Positions 9,142 through 18,070 of a stretch of 64,000 bases of DNA are shown piece by piece. Below the pieces are notes generated by a model. The model did not search any database. It was not told the origin of the DNA and was given only the letters and a program-made list of their open reading frames with translations. Every line of letters begins with the position of its first letter. The first letter of the stretch is position 1. Source of the stretch: Aquibacillus sediminis (GTDB lineage Bacteria > Bacillota > Bacilli > Bacillales > Amphibacillaceae); the NCBI RefSeq assembly GCF_005870085.1, contig NZ_SZNM01000005.1, forward strand, positions 186,001 through 250,000, given 5' to 3'. The translations under genes and the position numbers were made by a program.

Positions 9142-9819
9142 TTAATTAATCCACTTCACTACATCATCAAGTGGACGGCGCTTTTTAGGGCTTGGGTCGT
9201 TGATTCGGTAACCAAACGCACACATAACAGCAATGCCAAAATGACCGTCTTCTAATAATCCTTCTTGGTCTAATAACTGATTCATTTTATCGATAGAAAA
9301 ACCTTCAATTGGGCAAGAGTCCACCCCAATTTGTGCAGCAGCAGTCATCATATTGGCTAAAGCAATGTATGTTTGTTTACAAGCCCAATCAAATAGTGGA
9401 CGCTCGCCATCTAATAGTTTAAAGTCATCTTTTTGAAATTCTTCAATTCGCTGCAAATATTTTGGAAGAAAATCCTCAGGCATTTGCATAACTTGTTGGA
9501 AATGATTTTTTAAATAGGCTGAATCATACTTTGTGTCCAATTTTGTTCTTGCTAAAAAAATCACAAAATGACTTGCCTCAGGCAGTTTTCCAAAAGCTCC
9601 CCATGATGTATTTTTTATTTTTTCACGAAGAACCTTGTTTTGTACGACCACAAATCGCCATGGTTCAAAACCAAATGAACTTGGAGATAAACGGCCAGCT
9701 TCCAAAATAAATTGGAAATCGTCATCGGTAATTTTCTTGTTTGGATCAAATTCTTTTGTCGAATGTCTAAAATGAAAAGCATCGATGATTTCACGTTTTT
9801 TATCATTTTTGGAAGACAA
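9142..9819 (-). CDS. Nitroreductase family NAD(P)H oxidoreductase
   Basis: A flavin (FMN) enzyme of the nitroreductase family, about 225 residues. The N-terminal FMN-contact motif is FHFRHSTKEFD, followed by LSPSSFGFEPWRFVVVQN, which is the usual FMN/dimer segment. Near the C-terminus it has FGIAVMCAFGYRINDPSPKKRRP, typical of the family. It would reduce quinones or nitro compounds with NAD(P)H. I prefer the TTG at 9819 because AAGGGA stands nine bases upstream. The frame could begin at a TTG at 9840, seven residues earlier, with no ribosome site. A terminator of the upstream gene separates it from the GGDEF-EAL gene. Confidence 0.88.
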   Translation of the reverse strand: MSSKNDKKREIIDAFHFRHSTKEFDPNKKITDDDFQFILEAGRLSPSSFGFEPWRFVVVQNKVLREKIKNTSWGAFGKLPEASHFVIFLARTKLDTKYDSAYLKNHFQQVMQMPEDFLPKYLQRIEEFQKDDFKLLDGERPLFDWACKQTYIALANMMTAAAQIGVDSCPIEGFSIDKMNQLLDQEGLLEDGHFGIAVMCAFGYRINDPSPKKRRPLDDVVKWIN

Positions 9820-9897
9820 ACTTTCACATCCCTTCTGCAAATACTTCTAATTGAATTTCAATATTTAGTATATGAAATGTACGAATTTTAAGCAAAA

Positions 9898-9931
9898 AAC
9901 TAGCATGCCAAATTGATTTGGTATGCTAGTT
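9898..9931 (-). terminator. Terminator of the GGDEF-EAL gene
   Basis: The 16-bp stem AACTAGCATGCCAAAT / ATTTGGTATGCTAGTT is followed on the minus strand by GTTTTTTGC. It lies 85 bases past the GGDEF-EAL stop. Confidence 0.88.
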
Positions 9932-10015
9932 CAATTAACTATTTCTCGCCCAGAATCCACAGGCCTCAATCAACGACATAATAGTGATCAAGCACAACCT
10001 ATTTAAAAGCAATGA

Positions 10016-12034
10016 TCAACTATTTTGCTTAACTACCTCCTTTGGATAGAAGGCATGATACCACTTTTCAAAATGGGATATAGGTACTGGTCTACTATAA
10101 AAGTACCCTTGTCCATAGACATCTTCTCTAATTAACATCTCAAGCTGTTCTGCTGTTTCAATCCCTTCTACGACAATTTTGGCTTGTAGCTGTTTTCCGA
10201 TCGAGATAATGGTCTTTAATAACGAATAGACACGCGCATCTTCTAGTGCATCATTTAGAAACGATTGGTCAATTTTTAATTCATCCATCTTAACATCTTT
10301 GATCATACTAAGGGATGAATAACCAACACCAAAGTCATCAATCGATATACCGATACCTAAGTTACGTAATTGCATAATGTTCGTTTTGGCCTCTTCATAA
10401 AACAGCAGTGTTGATTCGGTGATTTCTAGCGTAAGCCTTTGTGCATCTACTTGTTCATCATCAAGAATCCAAATTAAACGGTCAATAAAATCAAGGTTCA
10501 TGAGTTGTTTTGTCGATATGTTCACAGAAACAGGAAAGGCCTCTAGTCCGTGACGATCAAATTGTTTAATATCACGACAAGCTTGCCTAATAACATATTC
10601 ACCAATTGGAACGATTAATCCAGTTTCTTCAGCAATTGGGATAAATTCATCTGGTTTCACGTTTCCTAATTCGCAGTTCCAACGAATAAGAGCTTCCGCA
10701 CCGACTAGACAACCAGTCGCCAAATTAATTTGTGGTTGGTAATATAATTGAAATTCATCTTGTTCAATCGCTTTATGTAAATGTGTTTCAACGACTAATT
10801 TTCGTTTCATTTTTCGGTTTAATTCATCGTTGTAAAATTGGTAGTTATTTTTTCCATTTTCTTTTGCCAAGTACATGGCAAAGTCAGCTTTCTCAATCAA
10901 GGATTCAGCCGAACTGCTTTCGCCAGGATAGACGCTAATACCAATACTAGGTGTAGAAAAAACTTCTGTACCATGGACATTATAAGAAGCATTCAACTTC
11001 GTTAGGATCCTTCTAGCAATATCTTCTACTTCTGATACGGTTGTATTTTCAATCAATACTAGAAATTCATCGCCACCTTGTCTGGAAATGATATCGTGTT
11101 TTCGTATCGATGATTTTAACCGTACTGCCATTTGTTTAAGCAAATCATCGCCTGCACGATGTCCCAATGTATCATTGACTCGTTTGAAATTATCAAAATC
11201 AATAAACATGACCGCAATCGAGTTGTTTTTTTCGATAGCTTGATCAATCATTTGATCGACGTAATGTTGGAACCAATTTCGGTTGGGAAGACCTGTCAGT
11301 GCGTCAAGATAGGCCATTTTATTCATTTTCTCTTCATTTTGTTTTTGGTTGGTTATATCCATGACAATACCTGCTGCTTTGATAACTGTCCCTTTGTGAT
11401 TGATGATAGGTGTGCCACGGTCCTCTACCCATCGAATATCGCCGTTGGAACGGATGATTCGGTATCTAATTTTTGTTTTCTGGCCAGATTTCTGTCGTTT
11501 GATGGCATCTAACACTGTTGGTTGATCATCGGCATGGATAACTTCGAACCAAAAATTTGGGTTGCGATCGAAATCTTCACGGGTAACACCATAGATTTTG
11601 GCGTTCCCTTCTGTGACATACACTTCACCAGTTTTTAGATTCCTTGACCAAAACGTTACATCATTATTAGCAATGATCTCTTGCATGTTCCGTTCATTCG
11701 CTCTTAGTTTACCAGCTAAATAACCAATTAATATCGACGTAACAAATCCGAATCCGTTGATGATTAGCATCTGGGTCCATATCTCATTTGGGAGGGAGGA
11801 GAATTGTTGAAAGTCGACACCGATGCGAACAGAAAGAATGATCACTAGTGCTGTAACACCGCCCAATAATCCTAAATGGAACGAAAAGAGGGAAACCGAG
11901 ATAAGGTTCAATACCCAAAATAGTCCGTCATAATGGGGCGTGGAAAATACCTCGAGAAATAAGGACAATAGTAATATACCACTACTGATCATCCAAGTAG
12001 AGAGAGGGATCTTTTGTATATTATGTCTAGTCAT
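10016..12034 (-). CDS. Membrane-bound PAS-GGDEF-EAL c-di-GMP enzyme
   Basis: A 672-residue protein. Residues 10-110 form about four membrane helices. A PAS/PAC domain covers about 120-230 (ending GIVMDITNQ). The GGDEF domain has the intact motif GGDEF at 320-324, with an inhibitory I-site RKHD five residues ahead. The EAL domain has E447-A-L in GAEALIRW, plus DDFGVGYSSLS and VEGIET. Both catalytic sites look complete, so it could make or break c-di-GMP. Which activity dominates is not visible. It is divergent from the PAS-GGDEF gene at 12187 with 150 bases between, so the two may be co-regulated. Confidence 0.93.
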   Translation of the reverse strand: MTRHNIQKIPLSTWMISSGILLLSLFLEVFSTPHYDGLFWVLNLISVSLFSFHLGLLGGVTALVIILSVRIGVDFQQFSSLPNEIWTQMLIINGFGFVTSILIGYLAGKLRANERNMQEIIANNDVTFWSRNLKTGEVYVTEGNAKIYGVTREDFDRNPNFWFEVIHADDQPTVLDAIKRQKSGQKTKIRYRIIRSNGDIRWVEDRGTPIINHKGTVIKAAGIVMDITNQKQNEEKMNKMAYLDALTGLPNRNWFQHYVDQMIDQAIEKNNSIAVMFIDFDNFKRVNDTLGHRAGDDLLKQMAVRLKSSIRKHDIISRQGGDEFLVLIENTTVSEVEDIARRILTKLNASYNVHGTEVFSTPSIGISVYPGESSSAESLIEKADFAMYLAKENGKNNYQFYNDELNRKMKRKLVVETHLHKAIEQDEFQLYYQPQINLATGCLVGAEALIRWNCELGNVKPDEFIPIAEETGLIVPIGEYVIRQACRDIKQFDRHGLEAFPVSVNISTKQLMNLDFIDRLIWILDDEQVDAQRLTLEITESTLLFYEEAKTNIMQLRNLGIGISIDDFGVGYSSLSMIKDVKMDELKIDQSFLNDALEDARVYSLLKTIISIGKQLQAKIVVEGIETAEQLEMLIREDVYGQGYFYSRPVPISHFEKWYHAFYPKEVVKQNS

Positions 12035-12186
12035 TCAAGTCACCTTTGCTATGTCTATTTTTAACAGTATTTTCCTATCATATCATTCCTTTCTATAGGT
12101 TTCTATTGCTTTGATATGGGAAACGTAAGAAAAGATTACAAATAGAAACAATGCAGTTAAATTTGCAGGAAAAGGGACGTTAGGTG

Positions 12187-14247
12187 ATGAAAAGTTTTTT
12201 AAACAGAATGAATGGTTATAAAGTTTTCACAGGATTATTTGACTCTGTTAAAGATTTAGTGTTTTTGATGGAAGTTGAAGGAGACTCATTTCGTTATGTC
12301 TATGTCAATCAGGCTGGCATTAACATTTTAAATAGACCATACGATTTAATTGGAAAACGAATTGAGGAAGTCGATTCTCCACCACTTGCAAAACATCTTA
12401 TTGAGAAATACAGAGAAGTAGTCGAGACGAAACAATCGATAGAAGTAGAGAATACAATTGAAACAGCCGATGGCAACCGCATCGGTGAAACTTCCTTGAA
12501 TCCGATTTTAACCGAAGATGGGCAATGTACATATGTATTAGCTATTGTTCGTGATATTACCGATCGTTATCTCAAGGAGGAGGAATTAAAACAAATCAAA
12601 GAGAACTTAGAACGACAGGAAAAACATCTTTATTCCATTATTGAACATAATGACGATCTTGTTTTTGAGTTAGATTTACAAGGCAAATTTAAAAGTATTA
12701 ATAACAAAGCAGTGAAGGTTATTGGATATAAGGAGGAAGAATTAGTTGGTCAACGATTCGATCCTCTTATCGTTGAATTTGATTTAGACAAGGCGGTCAA
12801 CAATTTCAATCAAGCATTAAGTGATAAGAATATGGAATATGAAATATGGGTTTATCACCACACCGGAAAAAAGATTCTTCTTCATGTTAAAAACATTCCG
12901 ATCGTGGTGGACGGGGTATTAGAGGGAATTTATGGGATTGCAAAGGATATCACCCAAGAAAAAGCAATGGAAAATGAGTTGGAAAGAATAAAAAATGAGT
13001 TACAATTAGTATGGGAGAATACAACAGATGCTATCTTTATCATTGCGCAGGATGGTTCAATTGCATCATTAAATCCAACGTTTGAAGCAATGTTTGGTTA
13101 CTTGGAAGAAGAGATTCGTGATAAGCAGCAGATACCAATTTTTCCTGGTGGTGGGGAAGATCTCCATCACCAATCGATTGTCGAAAAGATTAGACAAGGG
13201 CAAGAGGTACTAAATGCAGAAGTACGACGCGTGACAAAATCAAATGAAATTCTTGAAATTTTAGCTTCCTATCGGCCGATTAACAAAGGTAATATTTTAG
13301 CAGTTGGTATGTATAAGGATATAACCGAACGCAAAAAGTTTCAAAAAAAGCTGAAAGAAAGTGAACGACGTTATCGTAAATTAGTGGAACTGTCACCAGA
13401 TGCGGTGATTGTATATGCAAAAGGTAAAATTCGTTATATTAATAACGCGGGTGTAAAATTAGCTGGTTATGCTAGTAAAAAAGATGTGATCGGTCGTTCG
13501 ATATGGGAATTTGTCACATCCAAGGAACGTGAAAAAATCAAGCAGATAGCTAATATGAGATATGAAAATAGTAATGAAGAAGAGACTGAACCAATTACAC
13601 AAGAATTTGTTCGGTCAGATGGAACGGTGATTGATACAGAAGTATCGGTTGCTCCAGTGGAATATAATGGGGAAGAAGCATTACAAGTCATTCTCCGTGA
13701 TATAACGGAGCGCAAAGAATATGAACAGCAATTACAATATTTAGCTTATCATGATCCGTTAACAGGGTTAAAAAATCGTAGATCGTTTACCGAAATATTA
13801 GATCAAGCCATCCAACATGCTCAGGAGTCACAGTCCAAACTTGCTGTCATGTATATGGATATGGATAATTTTAAAGGTATTAATGATTCACTTGGTCATG
13901 AAGCTGGTGATGAGTTGTTAAAACAATTTGCGGATCGGTTGCGGAAGACGGTGCGTGGGTCAGATATACTTTGTCGTGTTGGAGGGGATGAATTCATCGT
14001 ATTGCTTAATCATATAGCAGACCAACATGCTGTGGTTGAGGTTGCAGAACGTTTGCATGAGGTGTTACAACAACCGTATCGTTTGATTGAAGAACCATTT
14101 CAAGTTACGTCGAGTTTTGGGATTTCACTATTCCCTGAACATGGTACCTCAGCTAAGCGGCTATTACATCACGCAGATATTGCTTTATATGCTGCAAAAC
14201 AAGACCGAAATAAATATCAGTTTTATCAAACGGGGGAACAATTTTAA
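12187..14247 (+). CDS. Multi-PAS diguanylate cyclase (PAS x4-GGDEF)
   Basis: A soluble 686-residue sensor enzyme. Four PAS/PAC units follow one another, each ending in a DIT-type motif (VRDITDRYL near 130, AKDITQEKA near 260, YKDITERKK near 380, LRDITERKE near 510). The GGDEF domain occupies the last 170 residues with the motif RVGGDEFIVLL. An I-site RGSD lies exactly five residues ahead, so product inhibition is expected. There is no EAL domain. It makes c-di-GMP from GTP in response to an unknown cytoplasmic signal. The start may be GTG 12184 or ATG 12187. A repeat unit begins about 20 bases after the stop. Confidence 0.93.
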   Translation: MKSFLNRMNGYKVFTGLFDSVKDLVFLMEVEGDSFRYVYVNQAGINILNRPYDLIGKRIEEVDSPPLAKHLIEKYREVVETKQSIEVENTIETADGNRIGETSLNPILTEDGQCTYVLAIVRDITDRYLKEEELKQIKENLERQEKHLYSIIEHNDDLVFELDLQGKFKSINNKAVKVIGYKEEELVGQRFDPLIVEFDLDKAVNNFNQALSDKNMEYEIWVYHHTGKKILLHVKNIPIVVDGVLEGIYGIAKDITQEKAMENELERIKNELQLVWENTTDAIFIIAQDGSIASLNPTFEAMFGYLEEEIRDKQQIPIFPGGGEDLHHQSIVEKIRQGQEVLNAEVRRVTKSNEILEILASYRPINKGNILAVGMYKDITERKKFQKKLKESERRYRKLVELSPDAVIVYAKGKIRYINNAGVKLAGYASKKDVIGRSIWEFVTSKEREKIKQIANMRYENSNEEETEPITQEFVRSDGTVIDTEVSVAPVEYNGEEALQVILRDITERKEYEQQLQYLAYHDPLTGLKNRRSFTEILDQAIQHAQESQSKLAVMYMDMDNFKGINDSLGHEAGDELLKQFADRLRKTVRGSDILCRVGGDEFIVLLNHIADQHAVVEVAERLHEVLQQPYRLIEEPFQVTSSFGISLFPEHGTSAKRLLHHADIALYAAKQDRNKYQFYQTGEQF

Positions 14248-14267
14248 GTGGTTGTTCCAGGAAGAGT

Positions 14268-14861
14268 GTTGTTGCACAGTAGCTCTATACTGTGCAGTAA
14301 CATTCGGAATTTTGCTTTCTTTTATTCTGATTGAAATAGGTATTATACCATCGCTACGGCAGAATACTCCGCTTTCCATGGACACGGCCTCAGCTAACTT
14401 GGTAAAGAAACCCACTTTACCAAGTGGATCTTCGGCTCGTGCTGTTCCCATAGGACAAGGAATGCTACGGCAGCGTTACATCGCACGAAGAAAATTGATT
14501 TTTATTTTCGAGGAGTCTACGTATTCTGACTTCGCTGGTATAAGTTTTCTGATTTATAATAGTGTACATCGTTGAAGGCAATATTGTATACAGCGTTATG
14601 CTAAAAGCGAATCATTAGCATTAAAGCAATTAAGCCATTTTCTATAAAAATTCATTGTTCACGAATCAGCGAAGGAAATACACGGAGACTCCCGTGGGAC
14701 TAGTGGCATCGGTGAGACCCCGCAGTGAGGTACGAACGAGGAGGCTCACCAGCCCCCCACAGGAAAGCGGAGTGTATTTCCGCAGCGATATATTAGCACT
14801 CATTTTATAAAGGACAGTGGTGGTTGTTGCGTGTAAAATAGCAACTGCACATTAAAAAACA
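14268..14861. repeat. Composite MITE-like repeat, copy B
   Basis: It fills the gap between the cyclase and the AAC(3) gene. Type 1 element: 14358-14530 (GGCAGAATAC ... GTATTCTG), interrupted by the 56-bp module. Type 2 element: 14674-14781 (GGAAATACAC ... GTGTATTTCC), uninterrupted. The left arm begins with a hairpin, GCACAGTA paired with TACTGTGC. The stretch TTTGCTTTCTT through TTATACCATCGCT aligns with copy A. The right arm (ATTAGCACTCATTTTATAAAG) also aligns with copy A. No credible gene lies inside; the 162-residue frame across it (14087-14575) is an overlap artefact. Confidence 0.7.
14455..14510 (+). repeat. 56-bp AGG-flanked module, insert 3
   Basis: It begins ACAAGGAATGCTACGGCAGC and ends TTTTTATTTTCG, with AGG on both sides (14452-14454 and 14511-14513). 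By eye about 50 of 56 positions match the module at 3468. Here it interrupts a type 1 palindrome rather than a type 2. Confidence 0.65.
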
Positions 14862-14901
14862 AAGATTGCGAGATCAGCATTTTAATACGGGGGAGAGGAA
14901 T

Positions 14902-15714
14902 ATGAAGGAAGATTCTAAAGTAACACAAATGAACCGACCGAATACTAGGGCAACATTAAGGCAAGATTTTGCTCATCTTGGACTAAAAGAAGGAGATATT
15001 GTTCTAGTCCATACCTCCTTAAGTTCAATGGGATGGGTATGTGGAGGAACAACCGCAGTCATTCAAGCATTAATCGATGTCGTTGGGGAAGGAGGGACCA
15101 TCGTGATGCCAACTCAAACTGGTGATAATTCAGATCCTTGTGATTGGGGAAATCCACCAATGCCAGAACAATGGTGGCCAATCATTCGCGAACAAATGCC
15201 AGCATTTGAACCTGATGTGACGCCATCTAGAGGGATGGGCAAGATTGCTGAAGCTTTCAGAAGTTATCCAGGTGTAAAGCGAAGTAATCATCCAACTTAC
15301 TCGTTCGCGGCATGGGGGAAGTATGCCGATGCCATAGTATCTGAGCAATCGCTAGAAGCTGGGTTTGGATCATCATCTCCTTTAGCAAAAATGTATGATT
15401 TGAATGCAGTGATTTTGTTATTGGGGGTAGGGCATGATAGTAACACATCGTTGCATTTTGCAGAACATGATGTGAAGGGTAAACCTTTGGTGCAAAAGGG
15501 TACGGCTCTTTTAGAGAATGGTGAACGAGTGTGGAAAACTTATGAGGAAATCGACTATGATGCTGACTGTTTCGAGGACGTAGGCAAGGATTTTGAAAAA
15601 ACGCATCATGTAAATCAAGCAACGATTGGGCTTGCCCCAAGTAAGCTAATGAAACAACGAGCGATGATTGACTTCGCACGTGTTTGGTTAAATAACAAAC
15701 AAGTTAAACAATGA
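14902..15714 (+). CDS. AAC(3) family N-acetyltransferase (aminoglycoside acetyltransferase-like)
   Basis: A 270-residue acetyl-CoA-dependent enzyme of the AAC(3)/YokD family. The acetyl-CoA-binding start is VLVHTSLSSMGWVCGG. The family's GTIVMPTQTGDNSDP, TPSRGMGKIAEAF, the HPTYSFAAWG block with its conserved His, and LLLGVGHDSNTSLHFAE near the active site are all visible. Members acetylate the 3-amino group of aminoglycosides, but many chromosomal Bacillus members have no proven resistance role. I start at ATG 14902, which follows GGGGGAGAGG; a start at 14866 would lie inside the repeat arm. Its direct contact with a mobile-looking repeat is notable. Confidence 0.88.
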   Translation: MKEDSKVTQMNRPNTRATLRQDFAHLGLKEGDIVLVHTSLSSMGWVCGGTTAVIQALIDVVGEGGTIVMPTQTGDNSDPCDWGNPPMPEQWWPIIREQMPAFEPDVTPSRGMGKIAEAFRSYPGVKRSNHPTYSFAAWGKYADAIVSEQSLEAGFGSSSPLAKMYDLNAVILLLGVGHDSNTSLHFAEHDVKGKPLVQKGTALLENGERVWKTYEEIDYDADCFEDVGKDFEKTHHVNQATIGLAPSKLMKQRAMIDFARVWLNNKQVKQ

Positions 15715-15763
15715 AACTATCTAACTATGTTTCTATTTTTAAATCATTAAGGGGATTATTAAA

Positions 15764-17179
15764 TTGAGAAAAATAGTCGCTATTGGTTTTACTGTTTCGA
15801 TCGTGATGTATACGTTATTGCATTATTTTACATACATATATCCATCCGAGATAGGCGAATCTATTCTTTCGGTTACTGGTCTATTAGCATTGGTATGTGC
15901 AGCGGTTTATTTACCTATTCGTTCGTTTCTCGTACCAATATTTTTATTAGTGGTTGCAACTATCATTCAATTAGTTTCAGGAGGTTCCATCATTCCGTAT
16001 TTGATGGAAGGGATTTTACAAATGCGAAGCTTAATTGCATTGTTATTCATTGTTCCTGTTATTGGGTGGATCCTACGTGAAGAAGATTATATTGGAGCGA
16101 TCATGCATGTAGCCCATCGTTTTTTAAATACAAGTAAAAAGTTTTATGTTGGTATCATGTTTGTCAACCAAATCATTGCCTATTTTTTGCTGTTTGGTGC
16201 GATTCCGATGATGTATCAATTCGTGAATGATTTCTTGCGTAACAAAACAACAGAAGCATGGGAGTATTTTAAAGGAACCGCTCTGTTACGTTCATTTGCT
16301 TTGACAACACTCTGGGTAATTAGTATCCCAAGTTTTGCCTTTGCCGTTGATCAATTGGATGCATCACTTGGTTGGACGATTGTGCAAGGTTTCTTTATTT
16401 CACTAGGCGGCATTCTACTGTCGTTACCATTTGAATCCTATCAAGAAAAAAACTATCAAATCAATATTACTAAAGGAATAAAAGAAGAGATTCGAACCCT
16501 TATGCAGCAATCAAACGATAGGAAAAAAGTCCATCGACATGTACTAGAATTTTCTTGTCTTTTTGTTACCTTATTCAGTACTATCTTTATTGTACATATC
16601 ACACTAGGATGGGGCTTATTACTGATCATTCCACCTATTATCATGCTATGGACTAGTGCGTATTTTCTATTGAAAAAACGGACTTACAAATTAGTTGAGC
16701 AAATGAAACAATATATCACGAAGGAAGTAAAACATAAATCACAACAATTTAGTCTAATGCTATCGGCGAGTATGCTCATTTATGCTGTCAACCAATCGGG
16801 CCTTGGTAATTATTTAGTCGATGGTCTGTTTTATATTGAAAATACGGTGCCATTTGTTAACTTTTTGATGATTTTACCGTTTACAGCGATTCTTTTAGGC
16901 TTTTTAGGACTTGGTCCATTAACGGTGATTGTATTGGTAGCGGGGATTTTGCAACATGTGCAGTTGGTTTATCCACCAGAGTTAGTTGTGCTATCGATGA
17001 CATCCGGCAGTGTGATTGCGGTATTATTATCACCTGTCATATTACCAATCATCGTCTTAAGTGCTTCAAATGGACTAAGTATCTTAAAAAACGGTTTTAA
17101 GTTCAATTTACTGTATGCACTAACATTTTATTTGTTTGTTCAAGTTTATCTTCAAGTGGTGTGGTATATCGTTAGTTAA
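15764..17179 (+). CDS. Polytopic membrane protein of unknown function, transporter-like
   Basis: A 471-residue protein with roughly ten or more membrane segments spread along the chain and a charged cytoplasmic stretch near residues 230-260 (KGIKEEIRTLMQQSNDRKK). Inverted-topology features such as LGPLTVIVLVAGILQ and SPVILPIIVLSAS near the end recall dicarboxylate or ion-transporter-superfamily permeases. I cannot assign a family with confidence. It begins with TTG 15764 preceded by AAGGGG at nine bases. It lies 50 bases after the AAC(3) gene on the same strand and could share its transcript. Confidence 0.7.
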   Translation: MRKIVAIGFTVSIVMYTLLHYFTYIYPSEIGESILSVTGLLALVCAAVYLPIRSFLVPIFLLVVATIIQLVSGGSIIPYLMEGILQMRSLIALLFIVPVIGWILREEDYIGAIMHVAHRFLNTSKKFYVGIMFVNQIIAYFLLFGAIPMMYQFVNDFLRNKTTEAWEYFKGTALLRSFALTTLWVISIPSFAFAVDQLDASLGWTIVQGFFISLGGILLSLPFESYQEKNYQINITKGIKEEIRTLMQQSNDRKKVHRHVLEFSCLFVTLFSTIFIVHITLGWGLLLIIPPIIMLWTSAYFLLKKRTYKLVEQMKQYITKEVKHKSQQFSLMLSASMLIYAVNQSGLGNYLVDGLFYIENTVPFVNFLMILPFTAILLGFLGLGPLTVIVLVAGILQHVQLVYPPELVVLSMTSGSVIAVLLSPVILPIIVLSASNGLSILKNGFKFNLLYALTFYLFVQVYLQVVWYIVS

Positions 17180-17227
17180 CGGTTACTCTTGAATGATAAG
17201 AGGTAAAAAACTGTAAAACGGAAGGGT

Positions 17228-17264
17228 TAATGGCACCAATCTAATTATTAGATTGGTGCCATTA
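17228..17264. terminator. Bidirectional terminator between membrane protein and PilZ genes
   Basis: The perfect 18-bp stem TAATGGCACCAATCTAAT / ATTAGATTGGTGCCATTA has a one-base loop between two convergent genes. Confidence 0.8.
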
Positions 17265-17268
17265 CTAT

Positions 17269-17685
17269 TTAGTTCGTCGATTTTTCTTGTTGGATGAAAT
17301 GTTTTAGTTGGTCGATAATTTGGTCTTTTGTTTGGTCATCATTATATAGTTCGACTCCATAAAACTGTTCTCCAGAAAAATGAGGCTTTTGCCAAATGAT
17401 TTTTCCTGTTACAATGTTTTCATCCTGGCTGTCTGAATCTTCAGAGTTACCCAATTCAGTTGGCCCATCGGATAGGGTAAAGCGAATTCTGATTTCAACA
17501 TCATTTCGATCACTTAATAAATCCAAATCAGAAGCAATCCGCAACCCGCTAGGACTAAGGTCATGAATGTTAGCGTCCCCTTCACTACTATCCACTCGTT
17601 GTTCATTGATTTTGATGATTTTTATTTCACATGGTATGGGGGTACCGAATTCATAACGAAATGCTTCATCACGCTTATATCTCAT
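17269..17685 (-). CDS. PilZ domain protein, probable c-di-GMP receptor
   Basis: A 138-residue single-domain protein. The arginine pair of the PilZ motif appears at the N-terminus (KRDEAFRYEF), and the second motif D/NxSxxG is DLSPSGLRIASD. These residues contact c-di-GMP in known PilZ proteins. An acidic linker (GNSEDSDSQDEN) precedes the last strand. With the GGDEF-EAL and PAS-GGDEF genes a few kilobases away it makes a plausible local source and receptor set, though they are not an operon. AGGAG stands eight bases before ATG 17685; a GTG directly before that is also possible. Confidence 0.85.
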   Translation of the reverse strand: MRYKRDEAFRYEFGTPIPCEIKIIKINEQRVDSSEGDANIHDLSPSGLRIASDLDLLSDRNDVEIRIRFTLSDGPTELGNSEDSDSQDENIVTGKIIWQKPHFSGEQFYGVELYNDDQTKDQIIDQLKHFIQQEKSTN

Positions 17686-17912
17686 CACAAACGCTCCTAT
17701 TTAAAAATAAAAATTGAAATTTCTTAGTTGTATTATATTATGAAAAAGTCGAATGGAATAGATGTTTTAACATAATGATCGAAATTTGTAAAAAATACGT
17801 AACGACATGATTATTTTTTAGTGGAACATTACATTGCCGTGGAAGAGCAATCACTTTCTAAAGTTATGGAACACAGTAAGGTAAGATGGCTCCTTTAAAA
17901 AACAAACATTTT

Positions 17913-17926
17913 TGTAAACGGTTTTA
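17913..17926. promoter_or_regulatory. cre-like box before the nucleoside regulator gene
   Basis: TGTAAACGGTTTTA matches the CcpA consensus TGWAANCGNTNWCA at all but one position. It lies directly upstream of the -35 region at 17930. CcpA control is inference. Confidence 0.45.
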
Positions 17927-17929
17927 AAA

Positions 17930-17958
17930 TTGTCGGACATACGATGCAATATTATGCT
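17930..17958 (+). promoter_or_regulatory. Promoter and possible operator of the GntR/UTRA gene
   Basis: TTGTCG, 17 bases, then TATGCT. The -35 overlaps TTGTCGGACATACGAT, a weaker relative (about 10 of 16) of the GGACGTC operator seen at 18941 and 21795. This suggests autoregulation. Confidence 0.45.
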
Positions 17959-18070
17959 ATGATATTAATGCATTCCGTTTGTTTGATGAAGCAATTAATA
18001 TGAAAAGCTTTAACCATTCGGTGAGATTAACGTAACTATTGACAATCATAGCTATTGGAGGATGATGATA

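Noticed and set aside
14087-14575. 162-residue frame overlapping the cyclase 3' end
   Set aside because: It runs out of the cyclase gene in another frame into repeat copy B; the codon content does not fit a gene.
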